The notes: generated by a model from the letters alone, not told the origin. A stretch of 16,954 nt of DNA from CAIYZT01 sp052387855 (GCA_052387855.1 JBQTIT010000050.1:1-16954); one strand, 5' to 3'. Positions 7,364 to 15,020 are shown, counted from the first letter of the stretch. Program-made: numbers and translations.

Positions 7364-8179
7364 TCAGGCGCCGGCAGTGTCGCGCCGATAAATCCAGTCG
7401 TGATCGGGGTCGTTCTGGAACCGCCACTTGCGCAGCGGCCCGGCCATGACGTTGAGGTAATACATCTCGTAGCCATAGGGCGCGGCACAGGGATGGTGCC
7501 CGCGCGGCACCAGCACCACATCGTGGTTCTTGACCGTCATCGTCTCGTCCAGACTGCCATCCTCGGTATAGACCCGCTGGATGCCAAAGCCCTGGGCCGG
7601 GTTCAGCCGGTGGTAATAGGTCTCTTCCAGATAGGTCATGCGGGGAAAGTCGTCCTCGTCGTGCCGGTGCGAGGGGTAGGACGACCAGTTGCCCGGCGGG
7701 GTAAAGACCTCGGTCACCAGGAGGCTGTCGGCGACGTCCAGCCCTTCCATGGCGATGTTGTTGATGAATCGGCTGTTCTGCCCCTGCCCCCGCTGCGTCA
7801 GGGTGATGCCGTCCGGCCCCAGACGGCGCGCGCCGTGCCCGCCCTTGCCGGGCGCCGAGCAAATGGCCAGCGTGCAGTCCGTCTCGGCCCGCGCGGCCCA
7901 GTCGCTGCTCGGGGGCAGGTACAGGCAATGCGGCGGGGTCTTTTCGAACACGTCCATCCGCGCGCCCAGCACGCCCCAGTCCTGCCCCGCGCCGGTCAGA
8001 TGCGCCTTGCCCTCGACCAGCACCGCGATGATCTCGCGCCCGCCCGTGACGCTTGAAGCCACCTCACCCCGCCGCAGCCGGTAGAGCGCAAAGCCGACAT
8101 GGCCCCAACCCGCGCTCTGCGGGGTGACATCATGCACCAGACCCCGCTCGCCCCGCGGCTTCAGATGCAGATCGGCCAT
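7364..8179 (-). CDS. iolB: 5-deoxy-glucuronate isomerase IolB
   Basis: This 271-residue cupin-type enzyme of myo-inositol catabolism converts 5-deoxy-D-glucuronate to 2-deoxy-5-keto-D-gluconate. The second cupin half carries the likely metal ligands in SYPSHRHD (H171, H173), with E185 in LEETYYHRL and a later histidine in RGHHP (228-229). Length is normal for the family. The start is clear: AAGGAGG lies 5 nt before the ATG at 8177-8179, and longer in-frame readings run into GC-rich spacer. It is the last inositol gene in the block, 76 nt after iolD. In related operons iolE normally sits between iolD and iolB, but it is missing here. Confidence 0.95.
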   Translation of the reverse strand: MADLHLKPRGERGLVHDVTPQSAGWGHVGFALYRLRRGEVASSVTGGREIIAVLVEGKAHLTGAGQDWGVLGARMDVFEKTPPHCLYLPPSSDWAARAETDCTLAICSAPGKGGHGARRLGPDGITLTQRGQGQNSRFINNIAMEGLDVADSLLVTEVFTPPGNWSSYPSHRHDEDDFPRMTYLEETYYHRLNPAQGFGIQRVYTEDGSLDETMTVKNHDVVLVPRGHHPCAAPYGYEMYYLNVMAGPLRKWRFQNDPDHDWIYRRDTAGA

Positions 8180-8208
8180 CGGCGCCTCCTTCTTCTTCGT
8201 CCAAATAT

Positions 8209-8235
8209 CCCGGGGGTCCGGGGGCTGGCCCCCGG
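8209..8235 (-). repeat. GC hairpin in the iolD-iolB gap
   Basis: CCGGGGG (8218-8224) and CCCCCGG (8229-8235) form a perfect 7-bp stem with a 4-nt loop. On the transcript strand a second CCCCCGG copy (8216-8210) follows, which could pair alternatively with the same arm, and then ATATTTGG. From memory, a GC hairpin followed by CCCCCGGGATATTT is a recurrent intergenic element in Rhodobacterales genomes. I cannot verify this here. It could terminate partly or be a short interspersed repeat. Confidence 0.5.
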
Positions 8236-8255
8236 CCCGCCCGCCGCCCCGCGCC

Positions 8256-10082
8256 TCAGCCGGCCAGCACCTGCGCGCCCTGCGCCGCCTCATAGGCCGC
8301 GCGCGCCGCCCGCACCTCGGCCCGTTCCGAGACCTCGGGCACGCCGACCTGCCACCAGGACCCGCCCGCCTTGGTCGTGTGCCAGGGGTCGCTGTCGATC
8401 ACGATCACCACCGGGCGCGAGGCGCCCTTGGCCCGCGCCAGTTCCGCCTCAAGCTCGGCGATCGAGCCGGCCTTGACCGCGAGTGCCCCCATCGCGGCGG
8501 CATGGGCGACAAAGTCGATGGCGCTGGGATTGACGTGATAGGCATCGTCCAGAAGGTTGTTGAACCCCGCCCCGCCGGTGCCCCGCTGCAAGCGGTTGAT
8601 GCAGCCAAAGCCGCGGTTGTCGGTGATCACGACGGTAAAGGGCACCCCCATCATCACCGCCGTCGCCAGTTCGGAATTGGCCATCATGTAGCTGCCATCC
8701 CCGACCATGCAGATCACATCCGCCCCGGGCCGCGCCATCTTGATCCCCAGCGCGCCGGCAATCTCGTAGCCCATGCAGGAAAAGCCGTATTCCATGTGAT
8801 AGCCGCCCTGGGCGGCATCCCAGATCTTGTGCAGCTCGCCCGGCATCGTGCCGGCGGCGCCCATCACGATGGTCTGCGGCCCCGCGCTGCGCTGCACCGC
8901 GCCGATCACCTGGCCGTCGGTCGGGAGCGCATTGGCCTGCGCCGGCGCGGCTTTTTCGGCGGCGGTCGCGGCCAGCCATTCGGCCTTGAGCCCGGCATCG
9001 GGCGCCCATTTCTGCGCGCCAAGGCCCCTGTCCAGCGCCGTCAGCGCCACCTTGGCATCGGCCACCAGCGCCAGGGCGCCATGCTTGCCGGCGTCATAGG
9101 GCTGCACGTTGACCGACAGCATCCGCAGGTCCGGGTTCTTGAAAACCGACCAGGACCCGGTGGTGAAATCCTGCAGGCGCGTTCCCAGCGCCACAACCAC
9201 ATCGGCCGCGGCGCAAAGCGCATTGGCCGAAGAGGCCCCCGTCACCCCCACGGGGCCAAAGTTCATCGCGTGATCATGGGCCAGCGCCGACTTGCCGGCC
9301 TGGGTTTCGACCACGGGAATGCCATGGCGCGCCGCGAAATCCGCCAGCTCACCCTCGGCCCCCGAATAAAGCACCCCGCCCCCGGCCACGATCACCGGGC
9401 TGCGGGCGGCCTTCAGCATCGCCACCGCTGCGGCAAGCTCATCTGCATCAGGCTCCGGCCGACGGATTTTCCAGACCTTGGGGGTAAAGAAGCTCAGCGG
9501 GTAGTCAAAGGCCTCGGCCTGCACGTCCTGGCAAAAGGCCAGCGTCACCGGGCCGCATTCGGCCGGGTCGGTCATCACCCGCAGCGCGCGCGGCAGCGCG
9601 GTCAAAAGCTGCTCGGGCCGCGTGATACGGTCGAAATAGCGCGACACCGGCCGAAAGCAGTCGTTGGCCGAGACGGTGCCGTCCTGAAAATCCTCGATCT
9701 GCTGCAAGACCGGATCGGGCGCGCGGCTGGCAAAGACATCGCCGGGGATGAACAGCACCGGCAGGCGGTTGGCATGGGCCAGCGCCGCCGCCGTCACCAT
9801 GTTGGTCGCGCCCGGACCGATCGACGATGTGACCGCCATCGCCTGCCGCCGCCGCTGCGCCTTGGCATAGGCGATGGCGGTATGGGCCATGGTCTGCTCG
9901 TTGTGGCCGCGCCAGGTGGGCAGCACGTCGCGGTGCGCATAAAGCGCCTCGCCCAGGCCGGCGACATTGCCATGACCAAAGATCGCCCAGACGCCCTCGA
10001 CAAAGCGCGTCCCCTCTTCGGTCATCTGCACCGAGAGCCATTTCACCATCGCCTGCGCGGCGGTCAGTCGAACCATTGTCAT
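8256..10082 (-). CDS. iolD: Trihydroxycyclohexane-dione hydrolase IolD (ThDP enzyme)
   Basis: This 608-residue thiamine-diphosphate enzyme opens the ring of 3D-(3,5/4)-trihydroxycyclohexane-1,2-dione to give 5-deoxy-glucuronate. It has the three-domain acetolactate-synthase layout. The N-terminal PYR domain has the cofactor-activating glutamate E62 in RGHNEQT, followed by a middle domain (about 210-350). The C-terminal PP domain has the ThDP/Mg motif beginning GDGS (461-464) and ending at N489 in TDNRGFG. Its ATG (10080-10082) overlaps the iolC stop (ATGA), and GGGAG lies 7 nt upstream, so the two are coupled. A second ATG at 10076 is possible. The protein is of normal length. Confidence 0.95.
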   Translation of the reverse strand: MTMVRLTAAQAMVKWLSVQMTEEGTRFVEGVWAIFGHGNVAGLGEALYAHRDVLPTWRGHNEQTMAHTAIAYAKAQRRRQAMAVTSSIGPGATNMVTAAALAHANRLPVLFIPGDVFASRAPDPVLQQIEDFQDGTVSANDCFRPVSRYFDRITRPEQLLTALPRALRVMTDPAECGPVTLAFCQDVQAEAFDYPLSFFTPKVWKIRRPEPDADELAAAVAMLKAARSPVIVAGGGVLYSGAEGELADFAARHGIPVVETQAGKSALAHDHAMNFGPVGVTGASSANALCAAADVVVALGTRLQDFTTGSWSVFKNPDLRMLSVNVQPYDAGKHGALALVADAKVALTALDRGLGAQKWAPDAGLKAEWLAATAAEKAAPAQANALPTDGQVIGAVQRSAGPQTIVMGAAGTMPGELHKIWDAAQGGYHMEYGFSCMGYEIAGALGIKMARPGADVICMVGDGSYMMANSELATAVMMGVPFTVVITDNRGFGCINRLQRGTGGAGFNNLLDDAYHVNPSAIDFVAHAAAMGALAVKAGSIAELEAELARAKGASRPVVIVIDSDPWHTTKAGGSWWQVGVPEVSERAEVRAARAAYEAAQGAQVLAG

Positions 10083-11998
10083 GCGGCTTCTCCCTTTTTT
10101 CTGCGGCTCTCGGCGCGGGCATCGTCCCAGAGGGTGCAAAGACGCCGGAAATTCTCGGCCATCAGCGCGGTTGCGGCGGCCTCGTCGATCTGGCCGGCCA
10201 GAAAGGCGCGGCCGGTGTCGGCGTGGATCGTCCGGCCCACGGCAAAACCCTTGACCAGATCAAAGGGCGCGGCAAGCCGGAACGCGGCCGCAAGCTCGGC
10301 TTCGCTCTGGCCAAGGCCCAGGATCACGATGCCCTGCACATAGGGATCGCGCGCCTCGATCGCGGCGCAGGTCGCGGCCCAGGCCTCGGCGCTCTGCATC
10401 GGCTCCAGCTTCCACCAGTCGGGAAAGACGCCGATGTCGTAGAACCGGCTGATCAGCCGCGCGGTGGTCAGATCATCGACCGGGCCGACCTTGGACGGGA
10501 TCACCTCAAGCAGCATTTCCAGCCGGTTGCGCCGGCAGGCGTGGAACAGGCGGCTGACGGTCTCTTCCTGCGCCGCGCGCATCGCGGTCTCATCCTCGGG
10601 GTGGCAAAAGCACAGCACCTTGACCACATGCTCCAGCGGCCATTCGGCCAGGCCGCCAAAGTCGGGGCCAAGCTCTGGCTCCAGCGTCAGGGGGCGCGAG
10701 CCGGGCCATTCCACCGGACGGCCGATCCACAGCCCCTGCCCGGCCGCCCGGTGCAGCGCCGCGCGGCCCAGACGGTTGTCGCACAAGAGCCCATAGCCCG
10801 GCCGCCCCCCGGACACCGCCAGCGTGGCGTCAAGGCACAACTCCTTGAAGCGGCCGATCTTTTCCACCGTCGCGCCCGGCAACTCCTCAAGCTGCATCCG
10901 GTGGTCGAAGGCAAAGGCCCGCACCTCGGTCCAGCGCTTGCGCCGGTTGGTGGACCAGTGGATCTGCTCCAGCGCCGCATCCTGGCGCAGCGCCGGGGTG
11001 ACGACGCCCCGCGACAGGAAGAACTGAAGCTCCTCCCACGAAGGATAGGCCGGCGTGCAGCCGTGCCGGCTGACCGCGAAGGCGCCGCAGGCATTGGCGT
11101 ATTTCAGCGCCACCGGCCAGGGCGCATCCTCCATCCAGCCCTTGACCAGACCCGACATGAACCCGTCGCCCGCGCCCAGGACGTTGAACACCTCGATCGG
11201 AAAGCCGGGGCCGGTCTGCCCCGCGTCCAGACTGTCCGGAATAGGACCTTCAAAGGCCGCCGCCCCCGCCGCGCCGCGCTTGCAGACCAGCGTCGCGCCG
11301 CTGACCGCCCGCACCGCGCGCAGTGCCGCGATGGTGTCGGTGGTGCCGCCGGCGATGTGAAATTCCTCCTCGGTGCCGACGATCAGGTCGAAATGGTGCA
11401 GGCTGGCCTGCAATTTCGCCGTCACCTTGGCGCTTTCGATGAACCGGCTTTCCCCCGCGCCATGCCCGGCCAGCCCCCACAGGTTGGGCCGATAGTCGAT
11501 GTCCAGCGCCCGCCGCGCGCCGTGCTTGCCGGCCAGCGCCAGCGCCTTGAGCACCGCCGCCTCTGTGCGCGGGTGCGACAGATGCGTGCCCGTCGCCACC
11601 ACCGCCCGGGCCGAGGCGATGAATCCCTCGTCGATGTCGGCCTCTTCCAGCGCCATGTCGGCGCAATTCTCGCGGTAGAAGATCAGCGGAAACTGGTGCT
11701 CGTCGCGGATGCCGAGGATGACCAGCGCCGTCAGTCGTTCGGGGTCGGTCCTGACCCCATCCACGTTGACGCCCTCGCGAACCAGTTCCTCGCGGATGAA
11801 GCGGCCCATATGCTCGTCCCCGACCCGGGTGATCAGCGCCGAGCGCATTCCCAGCCGGGCCATTCCGGCCGCCATGTTGGTCGGACTGCCGCCGATGTAT
11901 TTCTGGAACGAGCCCATGTCCTCAAGCCGGCCGCCCACCTGCATGCCGTAAAGATCGACCGAAGAACGTCCGATGGTGATGACATCCAGCGCTTTCAT
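10079..11998 (-). CDS. iolC: Bifunctional IolC: deoxygluconokinase plus DUF2090 aldolase-like domain
   Basis: This 639-residue fusion has a PfkB-family sugar kinase at the N terminus (about 1-335), with GGSPTNMAAGMARLG (36-50) and the anion-hole/catalytic motif NVLGAGDGF (272-280, D278). It would phosphorylate 5-dehydro-2-deoxy-D-gluconate. The second half (about 345-630) matches the DUF2090 domain found on alphaproteobacterial IolC. That domain is thought to be a class I aldolase that splits the phosphate product into DHAP and malonate semialdehyde, replacing IolJ. Bacillus IolC has only the first half (about 325 residues). I chose the ATG at 11998, where the family's N terminus begins. An in-frame ATG at 12040 has no ribosome site. 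It follows iolR after a 106-nt operator-bearing gap. Confidence 0.93.
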   Translation of the reverse strand: MKALDVITIGRSSVDLYGMQVGGRLEDMGSFQKYIGGSPTNMAAGMARLGMRSALITRVGDEHMGRFIREELVREGVNVDGVRTDPERLTALVILGIRDEHQFPLIFYRENCADMALEEADIDEGFIASARAVVATGTHLSHPRTEAAVLKALALAGKHGARRALDIDYRPNLWGLAGHGAGESRFIESAKVTAKLQASLHHFDLIVGTEEEFHIAGGTTDTIAALRAVRAVSGATLVCKRGAAGAAAFEGPIPDSLDAGQTGPGFPIEVFNVLGAGDGFMSGLVKGWMEDAPWPVALKYANACGAFAVSRHGCTPAYPSWEELQFFLSRGVVTPALRQDAALEQIHWSTNRRKRWTEVRAFAFDHRMQLEELPGATVEKIGRFKELCLDATLAVSGGRPGYGLLCDNRLGRAALHRAAGQGLWIGRPVEWPGSRPLTLEPELGPDFGGLAEWPLEHVVKVLCFCHPEDETAMRAAQEETVSRLFHACRRNRLEMLLEVIPSKVGPVDDLTTARLISRFYDIGVFPDWWKLEPMQSAEAWAATCAAIEARDPYVQGIVILGLGQSEAELAAAFRLAAPFDLVKGFAVGRTIHADTGRAFLAGQIDEAAATALMAENFRRLCTLWDDARAESRRKKGEAA

Positions 11999-12064
11999 CG
12001 ACGCCCCCACAGCCTGAGTACATGCCTGACTTTGGTCCATGAGACTCAGTCGTCAAAGGACATT

Positions 12065-12080
12065 TGGAATTTTTATTCCA
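12065..12080 (-). promoter_or_regulatory. Probable IolR operator upstream of iolC
   Basis: The perfect palindrome TGGAA-N6-TTCCA (TGGAATTTTTATTCCA) lies 67 nt before the iolC start in an AT-rich island. The same TGGAA-N6-TTCCA arms recur before iolR (12981-12996). The GGAA-N6-TTCC core is, from memory, the motif described for the RpiR-type IolR of Sinorhizobium meliloti. It would place repressor on the iolCDB promoter. Confidence 0.85.
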
Positions 12081-12098
12081 TTTCGCGACAAAGCGAAA
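12081..12098. promoter_or_regulatory. TTTCGC-N6-GCGAAA inverted repeat between operators
   Basis: TTTCGC (12081-12086) and GCGAAA (12093-12098) form a perfect 6-bp inverted repeat with a 6-nt spacer, directly between the two GGAA-type sites. It could be a separate protein site, or an RNA stem at the end of the iolR transcript. No T tract follows it on the minus strand. Confidence 0.4.
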
Positions 12099-12111
12099 GA
12101 ACTTTTATTCC
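12098..12111 (-). promoter_or_regulatory. Imperfect second IolR-like site over the iolR stop
   Basis: AGAACTTTTATTCC matches the core of the first operator at 12 of 14 positions, including the run TTTTATTCC, and keeps one full TTCC arm. Its centre is 32 bp from that of the first site, about three helical turns, so two repressors could bind the same face. It overlaps the iolR stop codon (12105-12107). Confidence 0.5.
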
Positions 12112-12935
12112 CGCGCCGTTCCCACCGCCACCGAAAGCGCGATGGCCAGCGCGATGGTGGCCGACAAAGAGCGAAAGGCGCCGAAATCGACCTCGGCCAC
12201 GGTCAGGACCACATTCGCCACCTTGGCCAGCGGCGAGGTCGGCCGGTCGGTCAGCGCCACCACGCTCAGCCCACGGGCGCGGGCATCGGCGGCCAGCGCG
12301 ATGGTCTCTTCGGAATAGGGCGCAAAGGTGATGGCCAGAACGGCATCCCCGGCGCGCAGCGCGTGACGATGGTCAAGCTTGCCGACCCCATCGTGCAGCA
12401 TCGCCGGCACGGCCATCTTTTCAAACACATAGGCCAGATAACAGGCGACCGGAAAGGCCCGGCGCAGGCCGATCAGGTGCAGCGTCTCTGCCGTCTTGAG
12501 CGCATCCACCGCCTGCGCCAGCGCGCGCTCGTCGACCGAGGCGGCCAGCGATTCCAGCGACAGCCGCCCCGCCTCGATGAACTCGCCCAACAGGACCGAG
12601 GGGCTGCCCACCGCGCCCTCCTTGAGGTTGCTCAGCCGCGTGGCATAGTCGGGCCATCCGGGCACGAAAGCGCCGCGAAACAGCCGCTGCATCTCGGAAA
12701 AGCCGCTGAATCCCAGAATCTGGCAAAACCGCATCACCGCCGAGGGCGGCACATCGGCCCCGGCGGCCAGTTCCGCCACCGTCGAGACCGCGATCCGGTC
12801 GGTGTTGGCGGCGATGTAGTCGGCGCATTGCCGCAACCGGCGGGGCAGATCGTCGATCACCTCGGCCAGACGCTCGCGGAACTCCTCGACCGTCGCAGGG
12901 GCCGGGGCCGCCTCGTTCTGTTCTGCCAGATCCAT
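12105..12935 (-). CDS. iolR: RpiR/MurR-family repressor of inositol genes (IolR)
   Basis: This 276-residue transcription regulator has an N-terminal RpiR-type helix-turn-helix (about 17-92, with the ELAAGADVPPSAVMRFCQILG recognition region near 55-75) and a C-terminal SIS sugar-phosphate-binding domain (about 135-255). It would repress iolCDB and itself, and a phosphorylated inositol-pathway intermediate would relieve repression. The ATG at 12933-12935 has AGGGA 6 nt upstream. A much longer in-frame reading extends back over coaD in another frame and is not credible. It stands first in the iolR-iolC-iolD-iolB block, and palindromes lie both before it and before iolC. The family is certain. 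The specific name rests on context and operators. Confidence 0.88.
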   Translation of the reverse strand: MDLAEQNEAAPAPATVEEFRERLAEVIDDLPRRLRQCADYIAANTDRIAVSTVAELAAGADVPPSAVMRFCQILGFSGFSEMQRLFRGAFVPGWPDYATRLSNLKEGAVGSPSVLLGEFIEAGRLSLESLAASVDERALAQAVDALKTAETLHLIGLRRAFPVACYLAYVFEKMAVPAMLHDGVGKLDHRHALRAGDAVLAITFAPYSEETIALAADARARGLSVVALTDRPTSPLAKVANVVLTVAEVDFGAFRSLSATIALAIALSVAVGTARE

Positions 12936-12980
12936 CCCGGGTCCCTGTTGCAAATTGCCCCCGGGGCGCAGGCTATCATG

Positions 12981-12996
12981 TGGAACAAATATTCCA
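12981..12996 (-). promoter_or_regulatory. Probable IolR operator upstream of iolR
   Basis: The palindrome TGGAACAAATATTCCA has the same TGGAA-N6-TTCCA arms as the site before iolC. It is centred about 53 nt before the iolR start, in the 92-nt gap after coaD. Its position fits negative autoregulation of iolR. Confidence 0.82.
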
Positions 12997-13027
12997 ACAG
13001 GAAAGCGCCGGTCCGCGGCGATAGGCC

Positions 13028-13525
13028 CTATTTCCGCCCGTAGCGCGCCCGCAGCGCCTCTTCGATGGCGGGCGGGACGAACTTTGACACATCCCCGCCC
13101 AGCCGCGCGATTTCCTTGACCAGCTTGGAGGCAATCGCCTGCCGCCGGGCGTCGGCCATCAGGAACACGGTCTCGATCGAGCTGTCCATCGCGCGGTTCA
13201 TGCCGACCATCTGAAACTCGTATTCGAAATCGGCCACCGCGCGCAGGCCGCGGATGATGACATTGGCCCCCAGCTCGCGCGCGCAGTCGATCAGCAGATT
13301 CTCGAACGGATGCACCACGATCTGCCCGCCCGTCCGCGCGGCGATGGCGGCGCATTCGGATTCGAGCATGGCAACGCGCTCTTCCAGCGGAAAGAGGGGC
13401 GATTTGTCCCGGTTGATGGCCACGCCGATCACCAGCCGGTCGACCAGCACCAGCGCCCGCTGGATGATGTCGATATGGCCCAGCGTCACAGGGTCAAAGG
13501 TGCCGGGATAAAAGCCGATCCGCAT
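13028..13525 (-). CDS. coaD: Phosphopantetheine adenylyltransferase CoaD
   Basis: This 165-residue housekeeping enzyme transfers AMP from ATP to 4'-phosphopantetheine, giving dephospho-CoA, the penultimate step of CoA synthesis in the cytoplasm. The N terminus MRIGFYPGTFDPVTLGHIDI holds the nucleotidyltransferase TxGH motif (T14, H17). The conserved ENLLIDCAREL, VIIRGLRAVADFEYEFQM and a variant of the C-terminal ISSTxVRE motif (IASKLVKE, 131-138) are present. Length is typical. The start at 13525 has GGAG 6 nt upstream. ATGs further upstream (13561, 13549) lack family conservation. It is functionally unrelated to the inositol genes, though its product pool feeds the CoA-dependent MmsA step. 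Confidence 0.96.
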   Translation of the reverse strand: MRIGFYPGTFDPVTLGHIDIIQRALVLVDRLVIGVAINRDKSPLFPLEERVAMLESECAAIAARTGGQIVVHPFENLLIDCARELGANVIIRGLRAVADFEYEFQMVGMNRAMDSSIETVFLMADARRQAIASKLVKEIARLGGDVSKFVPPAIEEALRARYGRK

Positions 13526-13613
13526 CTTGCGCTCCGCCAGGGATTTCATGGCACGCAACATTATTGCGCCGGCCGTGGCAAGCCCGAATTCGTCCCGCCA
13601 CCGGCCCGCCGCC

Positions 13614-14048
13614 TCAGTTGCCCTTGATCATGCCTTCCAGCGCGTCGCGTTCCATCGCCAGCTCGGACAGGCGCGCCTTGACCACATCGCCGATCGAGAT
13701 CAGCCCGACCAGCACCCCGGCCTCGATGACGGGGATGTGGCGAAAGCGTCCGTCGGTCATCTTTTGCAGAACCGAATCGACCGGGTCGGCGCGAGAGCAG
13801 GTGACAACACGCGAGGTCATGATCGACCGGCAGGTGTCGGTCAGGCAGGCACTGCCCCGGCGTCCCACCTCGCGCACGATGTCGCGCTCGGAGACGATGC
13901 CGGACAGGGTCTTGCCGTCTTCCGAGATCACGATGGCGCCGATCCGCTTCTGGCTCAGCATTTCCGCCGCCCGGGACACCGGCAGAGCGGCCGACATCGT
14001 CACCACACCTTCGGACCCCTTGGATTTCAGGATTTGGCTGACAAGCAT
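13614..14048 (-). CDS. Two-CBS-domain protein
   Basis: This small protein of 144 residues is composed almost wholly of a tandem CBS pair (Bateman module): CBS1 about 12-66 with VSERDIVR (52-59), CBS2 about 75-130 with HIPVIEAG (104-111) and SIGDVVK (118-124). There is no attached catalytic, DNA-binding or membrane domain. CBS pairs usually bind adenosine nucleotides (AMP, ATP, SAM), so it may be an energy or cofactor sensor, but the partner is unknown. The start has GGAGG 7 nt upstream. It lies 88 nt before coaD in the same direction, with a candidate promoter of its own. Homologues are common in alphaproteobacteria as uncharacterised single genes. Confidence 0.9.
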   Translation of the reverse strand: MLVSQILKSKGSEGVVTMSAALPVSRAAEMLSQKRIGAIVISEDGKTLSGIVSERDIVREVGRRGSACLTDTCRSIMTSRVVTCSRADPVDSVLQKMTDGRFRHIPVIEAGVLVGLISIGDVVKARLSELAMERDALEGMIKGN

Positions 14049-14075
14049 GGCTGTTCCTCCCTGTTTGTCCAAAGG

Positions 14076-14104
14076 ATCGTCGCGCCGGCGCAAGATTCTG
14101 TCAA
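14076..14104 (-). promoter_or_regulatory. Candidate sigma70 promoter of the CBS gene
   Basis: A perfect -35 hexamer TTGACA (14104-14099) is followed after 17 nt by a poor -10, GACGAT (14081-14076), 28 nt before the CBS gene start. Alphaproteobacterial -10 boxes are often degenerate. It lies in the gap after the lysR stop. Confidence 0.45.
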
Positions 14105-14129
14105 ACAAAAACGGGGATATTTCCGAAAG

Positions 14130-15020
14130 TTACGCCGCCAGCGCCTCAAGCCGCAGGATCTCGGCCCTGGCCTGCCGCACCAGCAGGTCGGCAAAGCGGT
14201 TCAGCCGCTCGGCCCTTGTGTCGTCGGCATGGCGGATCAGCCAGAAGGCGCGCTTGAGGTGGATCTTGTCCGGCAGCACCCGCACCAGTTCCGGCGCGGC
14301 CGGAAGGGCAAAGTCATGCACCACCCCCACCCCGGCCCCGGCGCGCAGAAAGTTCAGTTGCACCGAGACCGAGTTCGACGCCAGCGGCGGCGGCCCGGCG
14401 CCGATCTCGGCCAGATAGTCCAGCTCCTTGTCAAAGATCATGTCCGGAATATAGCCCACCAGCCGGTGCCCCCCCAGATCGGCGGGGGCCAGGATCGGCC
14501 GATGCCTCGCCAGATAGTCGCGCGAGGCGGACAGATGCAGATGATAGTCCGACAGCTTCTGCACCGTCAGCCGCCCGGCTTCGGGGCGCGAGACGCCCAC
14601 CGCCATGTCCGCCTCGCGCTTTGACAGGTTGAACACGCGCGGCAAGGCGACAAGTTGCACCTCAAGCCCCGGATTTTCATCGCAGATCCGCGCGATGATC
14701 TGCGGCAACAGGTAATTGGCGCAGCCATCCGGCGCGCCGATGCGGATCTGTCCGGTCAGCCCGCTCGTCCCGCTCAGCGTATCGCCCGCCGACAAGAGCG
14801 CCGCCTCGGCGCGTTCGGCATGGGGGATCAGGCGCAGCCCCTCGTCCGTCAGGGCATAGCCCTGCGGCGATTTCTGGAAAAGTCGCGCCGAAAGCCCCTC
14901 TTCCAGCCGGCCGATGCGTCGGCCCACCGTGGCCGGGTCGATCCTGAGAAGCCGCGCCGCCCCCGACAGGCTTTCGCTGCGTGCCACCGCCAGAAAGATC
15001 CTCAGATCGTCCCAGTCCAT
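14130..15020 (-). CDS. LysR-family transcriptional regulator divergent from mmsA
   Basis: This 296-residue LysR-type regulator has an N-terminal winged helix-turn-helix (about 1-60, core SLSGAARLLRIDPATVGRRI, 17-36) and a substrate-binding domain (about 90-290) of the periplasmic-binding type. The ATG at 15018-15020 has AGGGG 5 nt upstream and begins the family's usual MDWDDLRIFLAV. The reading frame stays open far beyond this, antisense to mmsA, but that part is a shadow. The regulator is divergent from mmsA across 99 nt, the classic layout for a LysR protein controlling its neighbour. The effector could be a branched-chain amino acid or semialdehyde metabolite. This is inferred and not visible in the sequence. 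Confidence 0.92.
   Translation of the reverse strand: MDWDDLRIFLAVARSESLSGAARLLRIDPATVGRRIGRLEEGLSARLFQKSPQGYALTDEGLRLIPHAERAEAALLSAGDTLSGTSGLTGQIRIGAPDGCANYLLPQIIARICDENPGLEVQLVALPRVFNLSKREADMAVGVSRPEAGRLTVQKLSDYHLHLSASRDYLARHRPILAPADLGGHRLVGYIPDMIFDKELDYLAEIGAGPPPLASNSVSVQLNFLRAGAGVGVVHDFALPAAPELVRVLPDKIHLKRAFWLIRHADDTRAERLNRFADLLVRQARAEILRLEALAA

Noticed and set aside
12001..12040. iolC starting at the ATG at 12040
   Set aside because: It has no ribosome site, and the 14 extra residues precede the conserved family N terminus.
8124..12331. Very long plus-strand open frames (over 700 codons) opposite iolD and iolC
   Set aside because: They lie antisense to strongly recognised enzymes, have arginine/histidine-rich low-complexity translations, and run across gene boundaries and operators.
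12936..13355. Longer IolR starting within coaD
   Set aside because: The extra residues are an out-of-frame reading of coaD, and the conserved start at 12935 has a ribosome site.
14105..14129. Intrinsic terminator for lysR (short stem then TTTTTGTTT)
   Set aside because: The T-rich stretch is real, but the only pairing I can draw is 3 bp, too weak to call.
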